Positions 1 to 13,020 of a stretch of 64,000 bases of DNA are shown in pieces (within the stretch, counting starts at the first letter, position 1; each line of letters begins with the position of its first letter). Under the pieces are notes generated by a model. The model did not search any database and had not been told where the DNA came from. It saw only the letters and a program-made list of their open reading frames with translations. Origin of the DNA: Ooceraea biroi (Eukaryota > Arthropoda > Insecta > Hymenoptera > Formicidae); NCBI RefSeq assembly GCF_003672135.1, contig NC_039507.1, positions 3,735,624 to 3,799,623 on the forward strand, read 5' to 3'. Made by a program: the position numbers and the translations under genes.

Positions 1-760
1 GCAAGAATAACAAACAAACCAAATGTTCTTTATTTGAAACCGTATAAGCAATAAACAAAAAAAGATTACACTCATTACGTGTTAATACTTGTTTTAATTT
101 TTTTTAATTTAATTATTTTTAAGATATTGAACTTGTTGAATCCTTGAAGATTTGTGATTCATTACTGTGATACGTCACAGTAAAGAGTATAGTGTTATAA
201 TATTCGTTATGTTATTTTATTGCTATTTCTTTCTATATCCGTACGCGGCAATAATTTCAGACATGAAAGCAAGATCTTTCATTTCACCATTTATACAGTT
301 TGAATTAATTCTAATATTCTATGGATATATCCAACGACATATAAGCGGTAAGAGATAAGAAGCGTAATATTATACAATAAATTTCAGACAAAAATAATCT
401 TTTACCATATAAAAATACTTACTTGCATATTCGCGTCTACAAGTTTTCTAATAATCTTTAAAGCACTAACTTGCTTATCTAGCATACATTTCCAACTTTG
501 GACAGAAATAATCTACACCGTTCAATTGTTATACCTACGTCCAAACGTTAAACCGAAGGGCTTACCAAGAACTGAAACGTACCATAAGTGACTCTTGTAT
601 ACTGAGTAAAACACGAAGTTTTCTCTAGCAATTTGCGTATATCAACAATTGTCCGCTGAATGATGAAACCTATAGTCATGTAAATTCTTATAGACTCACA
701 ATTTGCGTCAGGCGTATAGTTTAATGCACTTAGCAATAATGCGATAAGAACCTAAAGGTA
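1..760. other. Intergenic, no gene seen
   Basis: AT-rich sequence upstream of the first receptor. Short open frames on both strands have no recognisable domain and no coding-like conservation with the neighbouring receptors. I see no receptor exon here. Confidence 0.6.
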
Positions 761-800
761 GACTGATAACTGGGTATACATCCCAAAATATAAAAAATAA
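761..800 (+). promoter_or_regulatory. Putative OR core promoter block, OR1
   Basis: Contains CTGATAA followed by GTATACAT (from 774) and an AT-rich AATATAAAAAATA stretch, 111 bp before the OR1 start codon. The same words at the same distance precede OR2, the 8.4-kb relic, ORC and ORD. The conservation is seen directly; the promoter role is inferred. Confidence 0.5.
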
Positions 801-884
801 TCCCGAATACCTGAGTAATATTGGAATACTAACATATCATCGGTTATTGACATACAGTTACAGTTACAGTTATTACTAAACTCG

Positions 885-3591
885 ATGGCAAATGAACAAT
901 GGAACCACGATATCGCATACGCGATGACTCCCTTCAAATTAATAACATGGCCTATCGGTGTTTGGCCATTGCAGGTTTATGATGTGTATTCGTTAATACG
1001 ATGCGTCTTCGGCACCTGTTGCTCGGTACGTAATTTTTGAACTTTATTCTGATAATCGTTAACGCGCTAATCGGTTGTAGACCTACGTATAACAATTTTT
1101 ATATTGACATCATTCTAAATAAAAAAAATTACAATTCTAATTAGTTCTAAGTAAAACTTTCATATCGCAATATCAATAAGTGTTTAAAATCACGAGTAGT
1201 AATTTTATCGCGTATTTTGTAATTCGTGCAAATAAATTATATAAATGACACGTTTACAAAATATGATATGTAAAAGTTTCTTACATGTATCAATTTTTAT
1301 TAAATTCTATCTTTATATCGTGATACAAGAAAATTTACTACATTTTTTATATTATAATTAAAAGTGCGGTAATTAATTCAGCTTTTACATCCCCCCCCCC
1401 ACACACACACATTTACTCAATTATAATAACTCCGCTTTAAATTAAAATATCTTCTGTGACGCATAAAACTTGTAAAAAGTGGTACCTGTACAAGTGAAAC
1501 GCGACAAGTCATTTTGCAACACGATAACGTTCGGCAGCACATCACAAAAGGGACGAAGGATATTATTTGTTGGATTAAGAAGTTCTCCCTCATGTAGTTT
1601 ATTCGTCGAACTTAGCCCCTTTGAATTACTATCCGATCCAACAACCTGGTTGATACATATACTGTAAAAGCGTGGAAAAGATTCTGGAATGCATGGACGA
1701 TTTCATTGACTCAAAGCCGTCATCTTTTTTTCGAGAGGATTCGTCAGCTGCCTGATAGATGGAGAAAAGTATTACAAAATGAACAATTTCAAAGATTGAT
1801 ATGTTCATTATTTTTATGAATAACGGCTTAATATCCTCAAAATAAGCACCGAATTAATTGCCACACCTAATATATAATAATAATATTTAATAATATCCCT
1901 TTTTTTATTATCTTGTTGTTGCAGTAAAAATAAAATTTACAAACATTGATTATAACACTTACAAACATCTGATTACATGTAAAGGATTAAGAGAGTTATC
2001 ATATTGTACAAAATTCTAAATTTTTTCATTTGCATTTAAATTATATGTATCTATAAAGATTTATAAAATTGGTATCTTTCTAACGAAATTAAAAAGTTTT
2101 TTGATGGTAATATTCTATATGGCAAAAACTATACTATTTACATTATATATTAACAGAGCTTAATGGTGATTTTGCCTTCTATTGAGCTTTATATGGGCTG
2201 TACAAACGCGGAACAAAACGTAGACTGCCTCATGCTCATCTGCTGCGGGATGCTTGGTATACTAAAAATAATATTATTCCGCATATATGCAAACAACTTA
2301 ATTGATAATTATGAGTCTGCTCTGAACGATTATTTGAATATTGAGAATGTAAAACAACGCACCATTATGCGAAGACATGCTTTTATGGGAAGGATCCTCT
2401 GCTTTTTTATGATGTCCTTCTCTTACATCAGCTGCGTGATATATGGGTTACTTCCTTTCTTAGGTGATGACGATAGTCTATCGATTAACATAACAAATGA
2501 GAATTCTGTACGAGAGTATACTATACCATCAAGATGTGCTTTGGAGTACTTTAATGCTTCGAACAGCATATACAGAATTGTTTGCTTTATTGAAACTATT
2601 GCACTAATATTAGCAACTTCTGCCAATATCGGTAATATTTACTCATTATTAATATTTACTCATTATTTAATGCTTCCGTGTATATTGTGTTATATAATAT
2701 CATTTAGAAAAAATAAGAAATTTGCAGTATAAAGTTGTGGTTAACTTCAATTGTACAACAGTTTTGCATGCAAAGATGTAATAAAATATATCGCAAAGTA
2801 TGTAATAAAAGTCATATAATATTCATAAAAATTTATGTGTAAAATGGAATTACTTTATAATTATATAAGAACATATATTATGTATACATATAACAACATT
2901 ATAAATATTATTTTATTGTGTCTTGCTTTTATGCAGGTAATGATGCTATGTTTCTCAACATAACATTGCATATGTGCGGTCAAGTAAAAATTTTAAGAAC
3001 CAATTTCATGGATATCGATGTTACAAGCTCGAGAGCTTACGATCGTTTCAATATACTAATTCAACGGCATATTTACTTGATACATATAGTCAAACAACTT
3101 GCTGAAACTATCAGTTTTATTTTGCTGACACAGTTATTTATTAGCAGTATTCTTTTATGCATAATGGGTAAATATCATATCATATTTTTAATAACTTGAG
3201 ATATGCAATTGTATTAGTAAACAGACATTAAAAATATTCGTTTGTGCCAGGATTTCAACTCATTCTGTCGTTGAAAGTCAATGATATTGTTATGACAACA
3301 AAAAGCTTCTCGGTATTGAGTGCTTTTCTCTCACAATTAACACTATATAGTTTTATCGGAGATTATTTAAAATCTCAAATGGAAGAAATAGGACTTTCTA
3401 TTTATCGAAGTTCTTGGTATGACTATCCTAGGAAACTAACGAGAAATATGATTTTTGTTTTGATGCGAACAGAATCACCTATAGCGTTACAAGCTGGGAA
3501 TTTCATCATGATAAACTTGTCAACTTACATGAGTATCTTAAAAACTTCTGCTTCATACTTGTCAGTGCTCCGCGTAATGATTGAAATATGA
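885..3591 (+). CDS. Odorant receptor, four exons (OR1)
   Basis: Seven-transmembrane insect odorant receptor (7tm_6 family), expected to form an odorant-gated cation channel with Orco in the dendrites of olfactory neurons. Exons: 885-1025, 2157-2631, 2937-3167, 3251-3591. All introns are GT/AG with phases 0,1,1, giving 395 aa. Family marks are the N-terminal IAYAMTPFK..TWPIGVWPLQ, the mid-protein FRIYANNL and RRHAFMGR, CGQVKIL after the long loop, and the C-terminal signature TYMSILKTSASYLSVLR. The start is the ATG in the conserved 'cgATGGC' context also used by OR2, ORC and ORD. The frame is open in every exon, so the gene looks functional. It is the first of the same-strand array. The family call is secure; the ligand is unknown. 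Confidence 0.9.
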
Positions 3592-3792
3592 AATACAACA
3601 TGTAGAAGTGAGGAACACTCATATATGTTTTTTTACATATGGTTTTTTTACACATTATGAATGTATAATTTAAAATAGCATTGAACAAGTGGATAGAACA
3701 TGAATAAAAATAAAAATTTATGGAAAATATTATTTTAATACAGTGATTGATTATAATTGCAATACGCAAATGAATTGTTTTACATAATAATA

Positions 3793-4702
3793 GAGGAGAA
3801 TCCCCTATTATGAGATATGCTCCTAATATGAGATAATGGAGTTTCTGCTAAACTAGTGAGCACCATCTGTTAGTTCCACCATGAACTTATTACTCTTGGT
3901 GTAAAATGTATTTAGTGAAAAATTCATTGTTCGTTATTGCGTTTAGCCTTTGCAAGAAAAGGTTTGTGAAATTGTGAACATGTTAAAGGAACTTGAGGTA
4001 AGTCTTTAAACCTTGTTTATTATATAATAAAGAAATGGTTGGCAATAAATTCAGTATGCAGTGATAGAGTAGAATCTTAGTAACAGGAAAATACGCAATT
4101 TGTTGAATTGCTTAATTGTAGAAGTTAGATTTCATGATCGCGGAACCGCTAGGCGTGTGGCTCGTATAATGAGATATTCAGGGTACTCTTAATATGAGAT
4201 AATTATTGCTCGAATATGAAGATTATGTAGTGTAATAAAAAGAAAGAAAATACTACTTAAGGTTAAAGAAAAGTTAATACGAATTTATATTACGAATTTT
4301 TGTGTATTTAATTTTTATAGAATCTGACTATGGAGGTTAGAGAAACGAGGAAGCGTCGACAGTGGAATCGTGAAGATTTGGCGAAGGCTGTGGCAGCAGT
4401 ATTTTTATAAAAATATCTAATAAAGTTTTTTACTTGCAATACTGATGTATTTTGCACTTTTAACACCGATTTCTCGAGATATCTTATATTAGGAGCACAC
4501 TTTCGCGATCTTGCGTAAAGCTCTTTTTTCAAACTTTTTTAATTTTCAGAAAAAATAATATTTAAATTAGATTTTTCATTTCACCAACCCAAAGCATATT
4601 AAATTCTCTTCAAGATAACGTATTACATTTTTAAATTCTGCCTATAGATTTCCTTACATTCGGCAAAATCGATATGGTATCTCATAATCGGGGACTTTCC
4701 TC
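3793..4702 (+). mobile_element. Non-autonomous pogo-like element
   Basis: About 910 bp bounded by 24-bp near-perfect terminal inverted repeats (3793-3816 and 4679-4702; word CCCCTATTATGAGAT) and a TA duplication on each side. Inside, 4330-4410 encodes a 26-aa peptide starting METhionine-EVRETRKRRQWNREDL, which resembles the start of the psq helix-turn-helix of pogo/Tigger transposases, then hits a stop. The rest of the transposase is missing, so this is an internally deleted copy that would need a transposase in trans. Confidence 0.75.
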
Positions 4703-5148
4703 TATAAATATATGCATAATAAAAAATATTGTTACAAAGTTGTTCTAACTACATTGACGGAAAAAGTTAAAAATATTGTTATTAAGTTGCTATACCAAAT
4801 TGACAGAAAGAGTTTTAAACCTCAAAACTCAACTGTAATGCGAAACTTTTTGCTAGTTTATTTCTTATTAATAATTTTTAAAGAAAAGATGACCTGTTTT
4901 TATTATATATCTTTACTCTTTAGTCAAATTACTTTTACAATACCCAAAATATGCTATTTTTATGAAATTATTAAGATGAAATAAAAGTAATATCTCGACT
5001 AGTATAGTGGATGAAATGCACAGAGTTTTATATCTGAAGAGAGTCACTGACGGGCGAAAAACTTATTTGCGAGAATTTCTATTCATCAATCATAAAAGTG
5101 TAGTTCCGTATACTTTCCAGTAATGTCCTAAGAATATGAAAACGCAAG

Positions 5149-5190
5149 TTGATAAGTGAGTATACATCTCAAATTGAATAAAATATGTAT
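5149..5190 (+). promoter_or_regulatory. Putative OR core promoter block, OR2
   Basis: TTGATAAGTGA is followed by GTATACAT (5160) and GAATAAAATATG (5176), 107 and 91 bp before the OR2 ATG. It matches the block upstream of OR1, ORC and ORD. Confidence 0.5.
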
Positions 5191-5266
5191 CAATATAGAG
5201 GTATAGTGCATGTAAACGTACGTATATCATCGGTTATTGCGTTAGTATAGTCATTGTCTCGATTCG

Positions 5267-7385
5267 ATGGCACGGTGGAAAGACGGTAAGCGATGGAAAG
5301 ACGATATCGCGTACGCGATGACTCCTTTTAAATTGATAACGTGGCCTATCGGTGTTTGGCCCTTGCAAGTTTATGACGTCTATTCGTTAATACAATGCGT
5401 TTGGGGTACCTTCTGCTCGATACGCACTTTTCAAGTTTCTTTCTTAAGTTCTTTTAGTTTCATCATATTTATTCTTAATGCATATACCCCATCGATTGAG
5501 AATATTGTAAGTATAACCATCGCAATTTTGATACCACACCATTTAAAAAAAATCTTCAATATCTCATACAGTGAATTTTCAACTAGTAATATATATATGA
5601 TATTGTTTTCGTGATTTGTTTGGAAAATGATATAAGATCCTGCATGATTATATATAAAAGATAAATAATATATTTATAAAATAGACAAATTATCAATTTT
5701 TAAAAATATAAAATATTTTGTTCTCTTTTTGCGGAAGAGTATATATGATCAACGTAATTTTAATTGTATATTATTTTAATGGCATTTATCTTTTTTTATC
5801 TTTCAACGCATAATTAAACTTTTAATCTATTAACTAACTTTAACATATTATATTAATCTAAATTTTATATATTTTTTAAAATTTAAATTTTCAATTTCAA
5901 CTTTTTCAACTTTTACCACGTTATACGTAATTAAGGCAGGGTTTACTAATTTACATTTTTGGAAACACTATTTTAGAGACTAGATCGCAGTTTTAGAGAT
6001 TGCCACGGACTGTAAAACATTATTGTTGAAAAATTGTTAAACATGATGAAAATAAAATTAACTTTATTTTAATTAAGTCATGCTCTTTCTAAATACAAAA
6101 CTCTATACGAAAAATTACCATTTATACATATTAACAGAGCTTACTGGTGATTTTGCCTTGCATTGAACTTTGTATGGGCTGTACTGATACAGATCGAAAC
6201 ATAGATTGCCTCATGTTAATCTGTTGCGGAATACTCGGCATGCAGAAGACGATATGGTTTCGCATTTATGGAAATAATTTAGCTAATAATTATAATTCTG
6301 CTATAAAGGATTACGTGACGATTGAGAACGCAAAACAGCGTTCCATCATGCGAAGACATGCTTTTATGGCAAGGTTACTTTGTTGCTTTTTGGTGTCTTT
6401 CTCTTATTGCAGTTGTATAATATATGCGTTAATTCCTCTTCTCGGAGATAACAAAAATAATCAGATCAACAAAACGAGCGATGATTCTGTTCTGGAGTAT
6501 CCAATGCCATCAAGATGTGCCTTGGAATTCTTTGAAGTTCCAACGAGCATGTACAGAATTTTTTGTCTTATCGAAGCTATTGCGTTAGTAATGACGAGTA
6601 CTTGTAATCACGGTAATACTTAGTACTATCAATAAAATAAAAGATAAAATAATATAATAATATTAATATAAACAATATAATTATATATATATATATAAAT
6701 ACATGTTATTTTCTATAAAGGTAATGATACTATGTTTCTAAATATTACATTGCATATTTGCGGTCAAGTGGAAATCCTAAAAACTCATTTTATCAATCTC
6801 AATCTTTCAAATCCTAATTTCAATGATCACCTCAACACACTAATACAGAGACATCATCATCTGATAAAGATGGCCAAAAAGCTTGCCGAAACAATTAGTT
6901 CGATTTTGCTGACACAGTTATTTATTAGTAGTGTACTTATATGTATAATGGGTAAATTCATAATTCATAATAGTCATTCATTATAAAATGTAAATGTTTT
7001 GTACATTGTAAAGATCTCATATTAAAAGTATAATATTTTTTCAGGATTTCAATTTATTTTAGCACTAAAAGTTCATAACGTGGTCATGATGGAAAAGAGT
7101 GTTATAGTACAGAGTACCTTTTTGACACAATTATCGCTATACAGTTTTATTGGAGACTATTTGAAATCTCAAATGGAAGAAGTAGGACCTTCTATCTACC
7201 AAAGCTCTTGGTATCGTTTTCCTGCCGAAATGATGAAAAACTTAGTTTTTATTATTATGCGAACAGAAACACCCGTTATGTTTCAAGCTGGTAATTTCAT
7301 CGTAATAAATTTGTCAACTTATATGGGCATTCTAAAAACGTCTGTCTCATATCTGTCTGTTCTCCGCGTAATGGTAGAAATATGA
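5267..7385 (+). CDS. Odorant receptor with altered intron-1 donor (OR2)
   Basis: Insect odorant receptor closely related to OR1, expected to act with Orco in olfactory neurons. Exons by homology: 5267-5419, 6138-6612, 6721-6951, 7045-7385, giving 399 aa. Exons 2-4 have exactly the lengths of OR1 (475/231/341 nt), intact frames and the C-terminal TYMGILKTSVSYLSVLR. The oddity is the end of exon 1. Where OR1 reads CTCG|GTACGT, this gene reads CTCG|ATACGC, so the GT donor is AT at 5420-5421. A strong GTAAGT lies 86 bp downstream (5506), but using it would shift the frame. Either a non-canonical site is used or the gene is a very young pseudogene. Family call secure; functional status uncertain. 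Confidence 0.8.
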
Positions 7386-8255
7386 AATATAAGATGCATA
7401 TAATCAAAAGTCAGGACTTTATGAACTATAAAACTATATTTTGAAATTGCACTTGTCAAGATAAAAAGATCTGTAACGAGTTTGATAGAAAATATCATTC
7501 CAATAAAATTGTTAGTTATAATCTCAACGTGCTGTTGTTTTTTTGTGCTGAATTAATTTTTTATTGTATGATATAAATATATAGATATTGTTTATATATA
7601 ATATAACATTTTCTTATTACTTTTAATAAATTATTTAAAAACCACTCAATTACATCAAATAACGAAAGCATCTAGCGGATGATGTCAAATTTTAAACAAA
7701 ATGAACATAGCTTCCATAAGTTGACTACTTTATTATTAGTGCAATAAAATATTTTACCCTTTTTTTCACAACACCCTGTATAAGTAGAGAAGTAAAATTG
7801 TAGGGAAATGTTAGTTACTATAAATATAATATTATATATAAAATAAATTTTTGTATTAAAACACAGATAATAAGATTTATTATATTAGAATTATTTATCT
7901 ATATAATCCTCTGTTGGATTTTTAGTTTAGATGATATAAAATAAAAAGAAATCGCTAAATCAACATATTTTTTAATTTGAATAAACTAAATCCATACTAC
8001 TTATTCGATATAGTATCAAGAGTATGCAGAAATTAACAGTAAAACAATTGACGCGTATGTACTCTTCAACTTCTTCAAATTCTAAGAGTAGCAGATGCAA
8101 TAAAACAAGACATTTATTCGATGGATGACAATTTGAAAACAGCAGGGCCATGTAAGTTTCTACACAATAATTTGGAAGAAAACCATAATATAGTCCACTT
8201 ATTGTTAGATAATGCACTAGAGATAATGCGTTGAAAGCATAAAAACGATAAGCTG
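7386..8255. other. Intergenic, no gene seen
   Basis: AT-rich spacer after OR2. Around 7767 the text 'acaccctgtata' resembles the end of the hairpin MITE at 28.5-29.0 kb, but no partner end was found. Confidence 0.5.
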
Positions 8256-8296
8256 ATCTGATAAGCAGGTATACATCTCAAAATAAGTAACAAATT
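8256..8296 (+). promoter_or_regulatory. Relic OR promoter block
   Basis: CTGATAAGCAG then GTATACAT at 8269, 107 bp before the ATG of the receptor relic at 8376. It is preserved although the downstream gene is destroyed. Confidence 0.4.
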
Positions 8297-8375
8297 ATTC
8301 TAACCGTGCGTAGTATCGGTATATGGAGCATATCATCAGGTATTGGCATTCAATTACAGTTATAGCTTCGACCTG

Positions 8376-8745
8376 ATGGCGATGGAAGGGCGATGTATCG
8401 CGTACTCGATGAACCTCTTCAAATTTTTAACATGGTCACTCGATATCTAGCCATTGCAAGTTTATAACGTGTTTTCGCCGATACGATATACATATCTAGA
8501 GCATTTGTTGCAAGGTGCTCATTTTTTAGTTTTATTTTGACGATCCGCGCTATTACAATTAAGAGCGTATATATCTAAATTGATATTATTACATAATGAC
8601 ATCATGCTATTTTAAATAAATCTTTGATATCGTAATATTAATGGATTATCAAATTTTTTAGCAATAGTGTGTGCTTAATGATATGTTTTATAATTCGCGT
8701 CGGAGATTACTTAAAGTCTCAGATGGAAAAAGTAGGATTCAGCGA
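8376..8745 (+). pseudogene. Odorant receptor relic
   Basis: A decayed exon 1 starts at the ATG 8376. It reads MAMEGRCIAYSMNLFKFLTW and then meets an in-frame TAG at the place of the conserved TWPIG-WPLQ block, continuing PLQVYNVFSPIR. After about 180 bp of non-coding sequence, 8697-8745 encodes VGDYLKSQMEKVGF, the start of the last-exon block GDYLKSQMEE. Exons 2 and 3 and most of exon 4 are gone. It derives from a receptor of the OR1/OR2 type. Confidence 0.75.
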
Positions 8746-10625
8746 TAATCATTGTAATTTTTAAATGCGAAAGTATTTCAATTCAAATTGTATGCAGGTT
8801 CAGCTCGGTAAGCAGGGTTCCCTATTGGTGCTACCATTTTTCGGCCACAAGTCATTTACACCAATCACGCGGCATCCCCTGATGCCAGTCTCTTATAGAG
8901 GGTCTCTAGTTCTAACACTGGAAATTGCATTCCTTTAGAAAAAATATCAATTTTATATGTGACATCATCTAGTAAAATTCAACAGTCGCAAGATATTATA
9001 AATTCTACTTGTAGATTATCACGATTTAGTAATGAAATTGAAGAAAATGACGATTTTAATGAAGAATATATTATCTCACCGTTAATTAATGATCATAATT
9101 ATATTTCCGATATTAGAGAAATAATAGAGTTTTCTAGTCACATCATTGAATATATCGCTGGCTATATTGTTAGAAAATTAAAAAAAACCTTACTGTGCGA
9201 AAATTGTTTGTCTGTATTAATAGCACAAACGAAAAAAGAGAATTTAATAGATACAAAAAGTCGAGGATGGTAAATACAACCTTCGGTAGAAAAGTCGGTA
9301 GGAGGCTGAAACACGCTCTTCTGGCATACGACGCAGAAATATTCTTTCTTAGAATATCCTTTTCTTCTTTTTTCTTTGTTTAGTTTTTTTTTATAATATC
9401 AATTATTCGGAATTCCCACGACAAGGAAGATAACTGTGGACATCGACAACGCCTGGGGGATAACTTCCCTGAGCCGCTTAACGACAACGCCTGGGAGACA
9501 ATGTCTCTGAGTCGCGCAGTGACACTCGCTCGTTCGTATTCTACCGTGCTCTAAGGCAGTCGAGAACAGTCTGACAAAATCTGAAATACGACTCGATCGT
9601 ATCGGCAGTTGATAGCTTTCAATCGTACTTTCAAACAGTATCGCACAATAATAAAGAAAATTTATCAGGAAGGAAACCAGGAAGCAGGATCCTTTTCTGA
9701 GATCGAATCATCTTAGTACAGACAGTACGGAAATTCAATCTTCTTGAACGACACTACACTGCACGTATGCGCTCGTGATTCGTGTCGAGAGCGTTAATAC
9801 ACCGCGGTGCTCACTGCGTCGCATCGCACAGCGTAATGATGCAAGAAAAATTATACTTTAGTAAAATACTTTATTTCGAGATCTTAACGGTACAGAGCTT
9901 GCAAGAAAATTGACCGGGACTCGTGGATGTTCCGTTTATATCCTAAATCAAAACTGTGGTTGCTTGAATACTATTAATATATACTTATTTTAGTGACACA
10001 CTTTGTATATTAGAACACTGTACATACGAGAAACAAAATGTACAGTATAAATGCAAAATTATAGAAAAAGCAATCGTAAGATGAGATATAGCATACATAA
10101 TATAATAATAATAACATTATTAATACTAGTGAAACTAACTAGAAGTATTATTAAAATATAAATTTAAAGTACAAAATTAAACACATTGAATAATAATAAA
10201 TAAATAAACTTAAACTTAAAATAAAATAAACTTAATAATAAATAAATTTGTTAAACACTACTTAATTAGGTAGGCCTAATAAGGAAATATGCGTCAAAAT
10301 ATTTATAACAATTGCATAACCACATGGCTGTTTCTCTCATTGACACATTTAAACAAGTAGATCTATAAACGTAATAAGCCTGGATTTTTGGTACTCGACT
10401 TGACGCAAGCGTCTTTTAAAAACATTATTACATATGATTGTTTCCTTGTATTTACAACCCATAAGATTGCTCATCTAAAACAGATTGTCACATCATGTAA
10501 ATAAAATTTATAAATATATAGCAATCATCATATCAATAGTGCCAGCAAATTTACACATAAGAATTCCGTCATAAAAATTACCGGTTGAATTTCCTCTTTA
10601 GAATATAAGTGATTTATAATAATAA
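8746..10625. other. Repeat-rich spacer between receptors and aminopeptidase
   Basis: Apart from the P-element-like piece annotated separately, I see no gene. At about 9446-9525 a phrase beginning CGACAACGCCTGGG occurs twice in tandem with a related continuation (TGAGCCGC / TGAGTCGC). The moderately GC-rich 9280-9900 stretch looks like a degraded transposon or LTR end, which I cannot assign. 10000-10625 is AT-rich and featureless. Confidence 0.4.
8959..9273 (+). pseudogene. P-element/THAP9-like transposase fragment
   Basis: An open frame of about 100 codons contains IEYIAGYIVRKLKKTLLCEN followed by CLSVL. This resembles the conserved 'YIAGYVVRKL..L.C..C' block in the C-terminal part of P-element/THAP9-type transposases. 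Nothing upstream (THAP zinc finger, catalytic core) is present and no terminal repeats were found, so it is a transposon fragment. The family assignment is from memory of the motif and is tentative. Confidence 0.45.
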
Positions 10626-12331
10626 CTAATAATTTTTTTTATCAGAAGGTGAAGCCCTGCAAAAAAACGAATTAATAAAGTTGTAATTAAACTAAACTAC
10701 TAAAGGAACCTGCTATAATTTTGGAAGAGCAATATAAAAAAACAATTTTATTACTTGTACGTCAGCAGAAGTCCTACGATGTGATTTGTATGTTTCACTG
10801 CATGATCAACAAAGATGGCATAAGAGAAAAGAGTGGGATATCTGTTTTTCTCGATAACAGATGAACCATAGAACATGGTACTAGCAAAAAGGGGTTTTTC
10901 GGCGCATGAAATATAATTAAAAACTTTAGAATTATTTAAGTGTAATTCTTTCAATTTCTGCAGAACACTCTTATCCGCTTTCATCGCACCTTTACAGTAC
11001 GTCCATTCTCTCCATTCCAGCGAAAGTCTATAACATGGAAAAACTAAATAAAATTCAATAACAGAGTTCTCATTATCATTAAATGGTACAATCAATTATT
11101 AACAGATTTCGCAAAATTGAAAAATCTCTCGACAAACTGCTGAGGAAGAAAGGATAATATAACTGCATATAGTAATGCCTATAAGATAGTAATGCGTATA
11201 TTTAATTAAAAAAAATCATTTTGACTCAATAAAGTACTAAACAATATAATGTGTTTTAAAGCAAATTGGGAGCGAAAACCAATGAGTATATTTACGTATC
11301 CCATTTAGTTTATCTTGATAATTAGTTATATTGTACTATTTTTAAATTTTATATACTAATATGTAATAATATATAATAATAGAAATAAAATTTAATGTAA
11401 CTGCCATTAATAATAATCTGTAGAAAAGTTTGCACAAGCTTACTACATACGCGATTTAACAAACAATTAAGTGCTTTTCTCGAAAAGCAAAAATTCTGCA
11501 TTTTCGACTATTTATTTTTTCGAACTTCATGTATTGTACAAAACAAATATCACCACAGAAAGAATGTAATTGCAGAAATTACTTGTGATTTGTTGGATCT
11601 TCTAGGTGTTTCTTCAACCTATCACTAGCAATCTGCTGACACTCTCTATCACCAAAAATACATGTCCATTTTACAGCTTCTTGGCGCAACCATTTAGTGA
11701 GATCATCTTCATCCAACTTTTCGTCGTATGATAATGCATAGAGCAAACTTTTCAAGATATAGCGCATATCATCCTATAAAAGTTGTTAAAAATGATGTGA
11801 CTATTATATAAATGTTTTGTTGTTTATAAAAGTAAATATGAAAATGTGGAAAGTTATTAATCCTTTCTTATTTCAATAAAGAATATATATCTTCAAAATA
11901 TTTGAATTTGTTCATGTCAAATTTAAATACTATAATAATATTTTATACACTTCACGTATATATAACATGCTTCTTAATACCATTTTCTAAATTTCTGACT
12001 ATCTAACCTTTAGAAATGCGCTCTCTTCAAATGGTAAGAAATACAATAGGTCTATAAAAATTTGGAACATAGGATACCATGCTACGTAATCTCTGTCTCG
12101 GCCTAAATACTTTGCGAGATTCACAAACTGGCTGTATAGAACTTTTCCTTTCATCAAGAAATAATATGTATCATCAATGAGTTGAGCGCGGTTAAGAACA
12201 TGAATCTTCTCATAGTTTTCATTCCACAGATAGTTTGTAATGAACCTTAAGCTATCTTTATCGTATTTTACACGATAGTATCCTATTGCATAATAAGTAA
12301 TATTAAATGATACCGTAAATGTGATTCATAG

Positions 12332-13020
12332 TTAAAAAATAACTATGCATGTTGTAATGTACATCATTCGTGTTTCTTCAGCTTGAAAATAAGCATTAAA
12401 TATATTGAAAAAATTTAAAATATAATGTAGAAAAAGAAAATATGCTTTTGTATCTACATTTTGCATAATGGATAATAGATATTCTCCAGATTTCGACTTT
12501 TCTGTTAAAATTATTTCATTGAGAAAATGTTGTATAGTATCCCAATACTTTAGAAGTCTTGAAATGCAAGAATGACGAGAAAGCCATCTCGTCCCAGCTA
12601 ATTTTAACATTTTATGGCTTGATTGTTGGAAAGATTCTGTAAAGTCTTGAAAAACTGCGGAACGTTTTGGTGTTTTGTTAATAAATACACCAATTTTTTT
12701 AAAAAGTCATCGCAAAATGCGGGTATTTTTGCGCATGCCGCATGTGAAATTAATGCAACAGCATGGCAGGGACATGCAAAGGTTTGCACATATTTACATT
12801 TTGCTTCTAATTTTTTTTAAAGAAATATGCTTCCCGACCATGACTGCTGCATTATCGCAAGACAAAGCAACAATATTTACGAACAGAATACTAAATTTCT
12901 CCATTTCAATTGCAAATGCAGAAAATAATTTTTTTGCGCTACAATCTGTTGCATTGAGGTCTATTAATTTAACTAGTTGTAAATTGATCCGAAAAGATCT
13001 AATGACATATGTAATTTTAT
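12332..13020 (-). mobile_element. hAT-type (DUF4371-like) transposase fragment
   Basis: Minus-strand pieces read ALSCDNAAVMVGKH, then QTFACPCHAVALISHAACAK, then, after a frameshift near 12610-12640, TRWLSRHSCISRLLKYWDTI. This order (D-N-..MVG, C.CH..L..H.AC, TRW.SR..C..RL) is typical of hAT-like transposases of the DUF4371/ZMYM group. It is a frame-broken fragment inserted in the aminopeptidase gap. Ends were not identified. Confidence 0.65.

Noticed and set aside
167..358. 63-codon hydrophobic frame as a receptor exon
   Set aside because: Does not contain any conserved receptor block or matching splice sites.
7972..8217. 81-codon minus-strand frame
   Set aside because: No domain, AT-rich spacer, no splice or promoter context.
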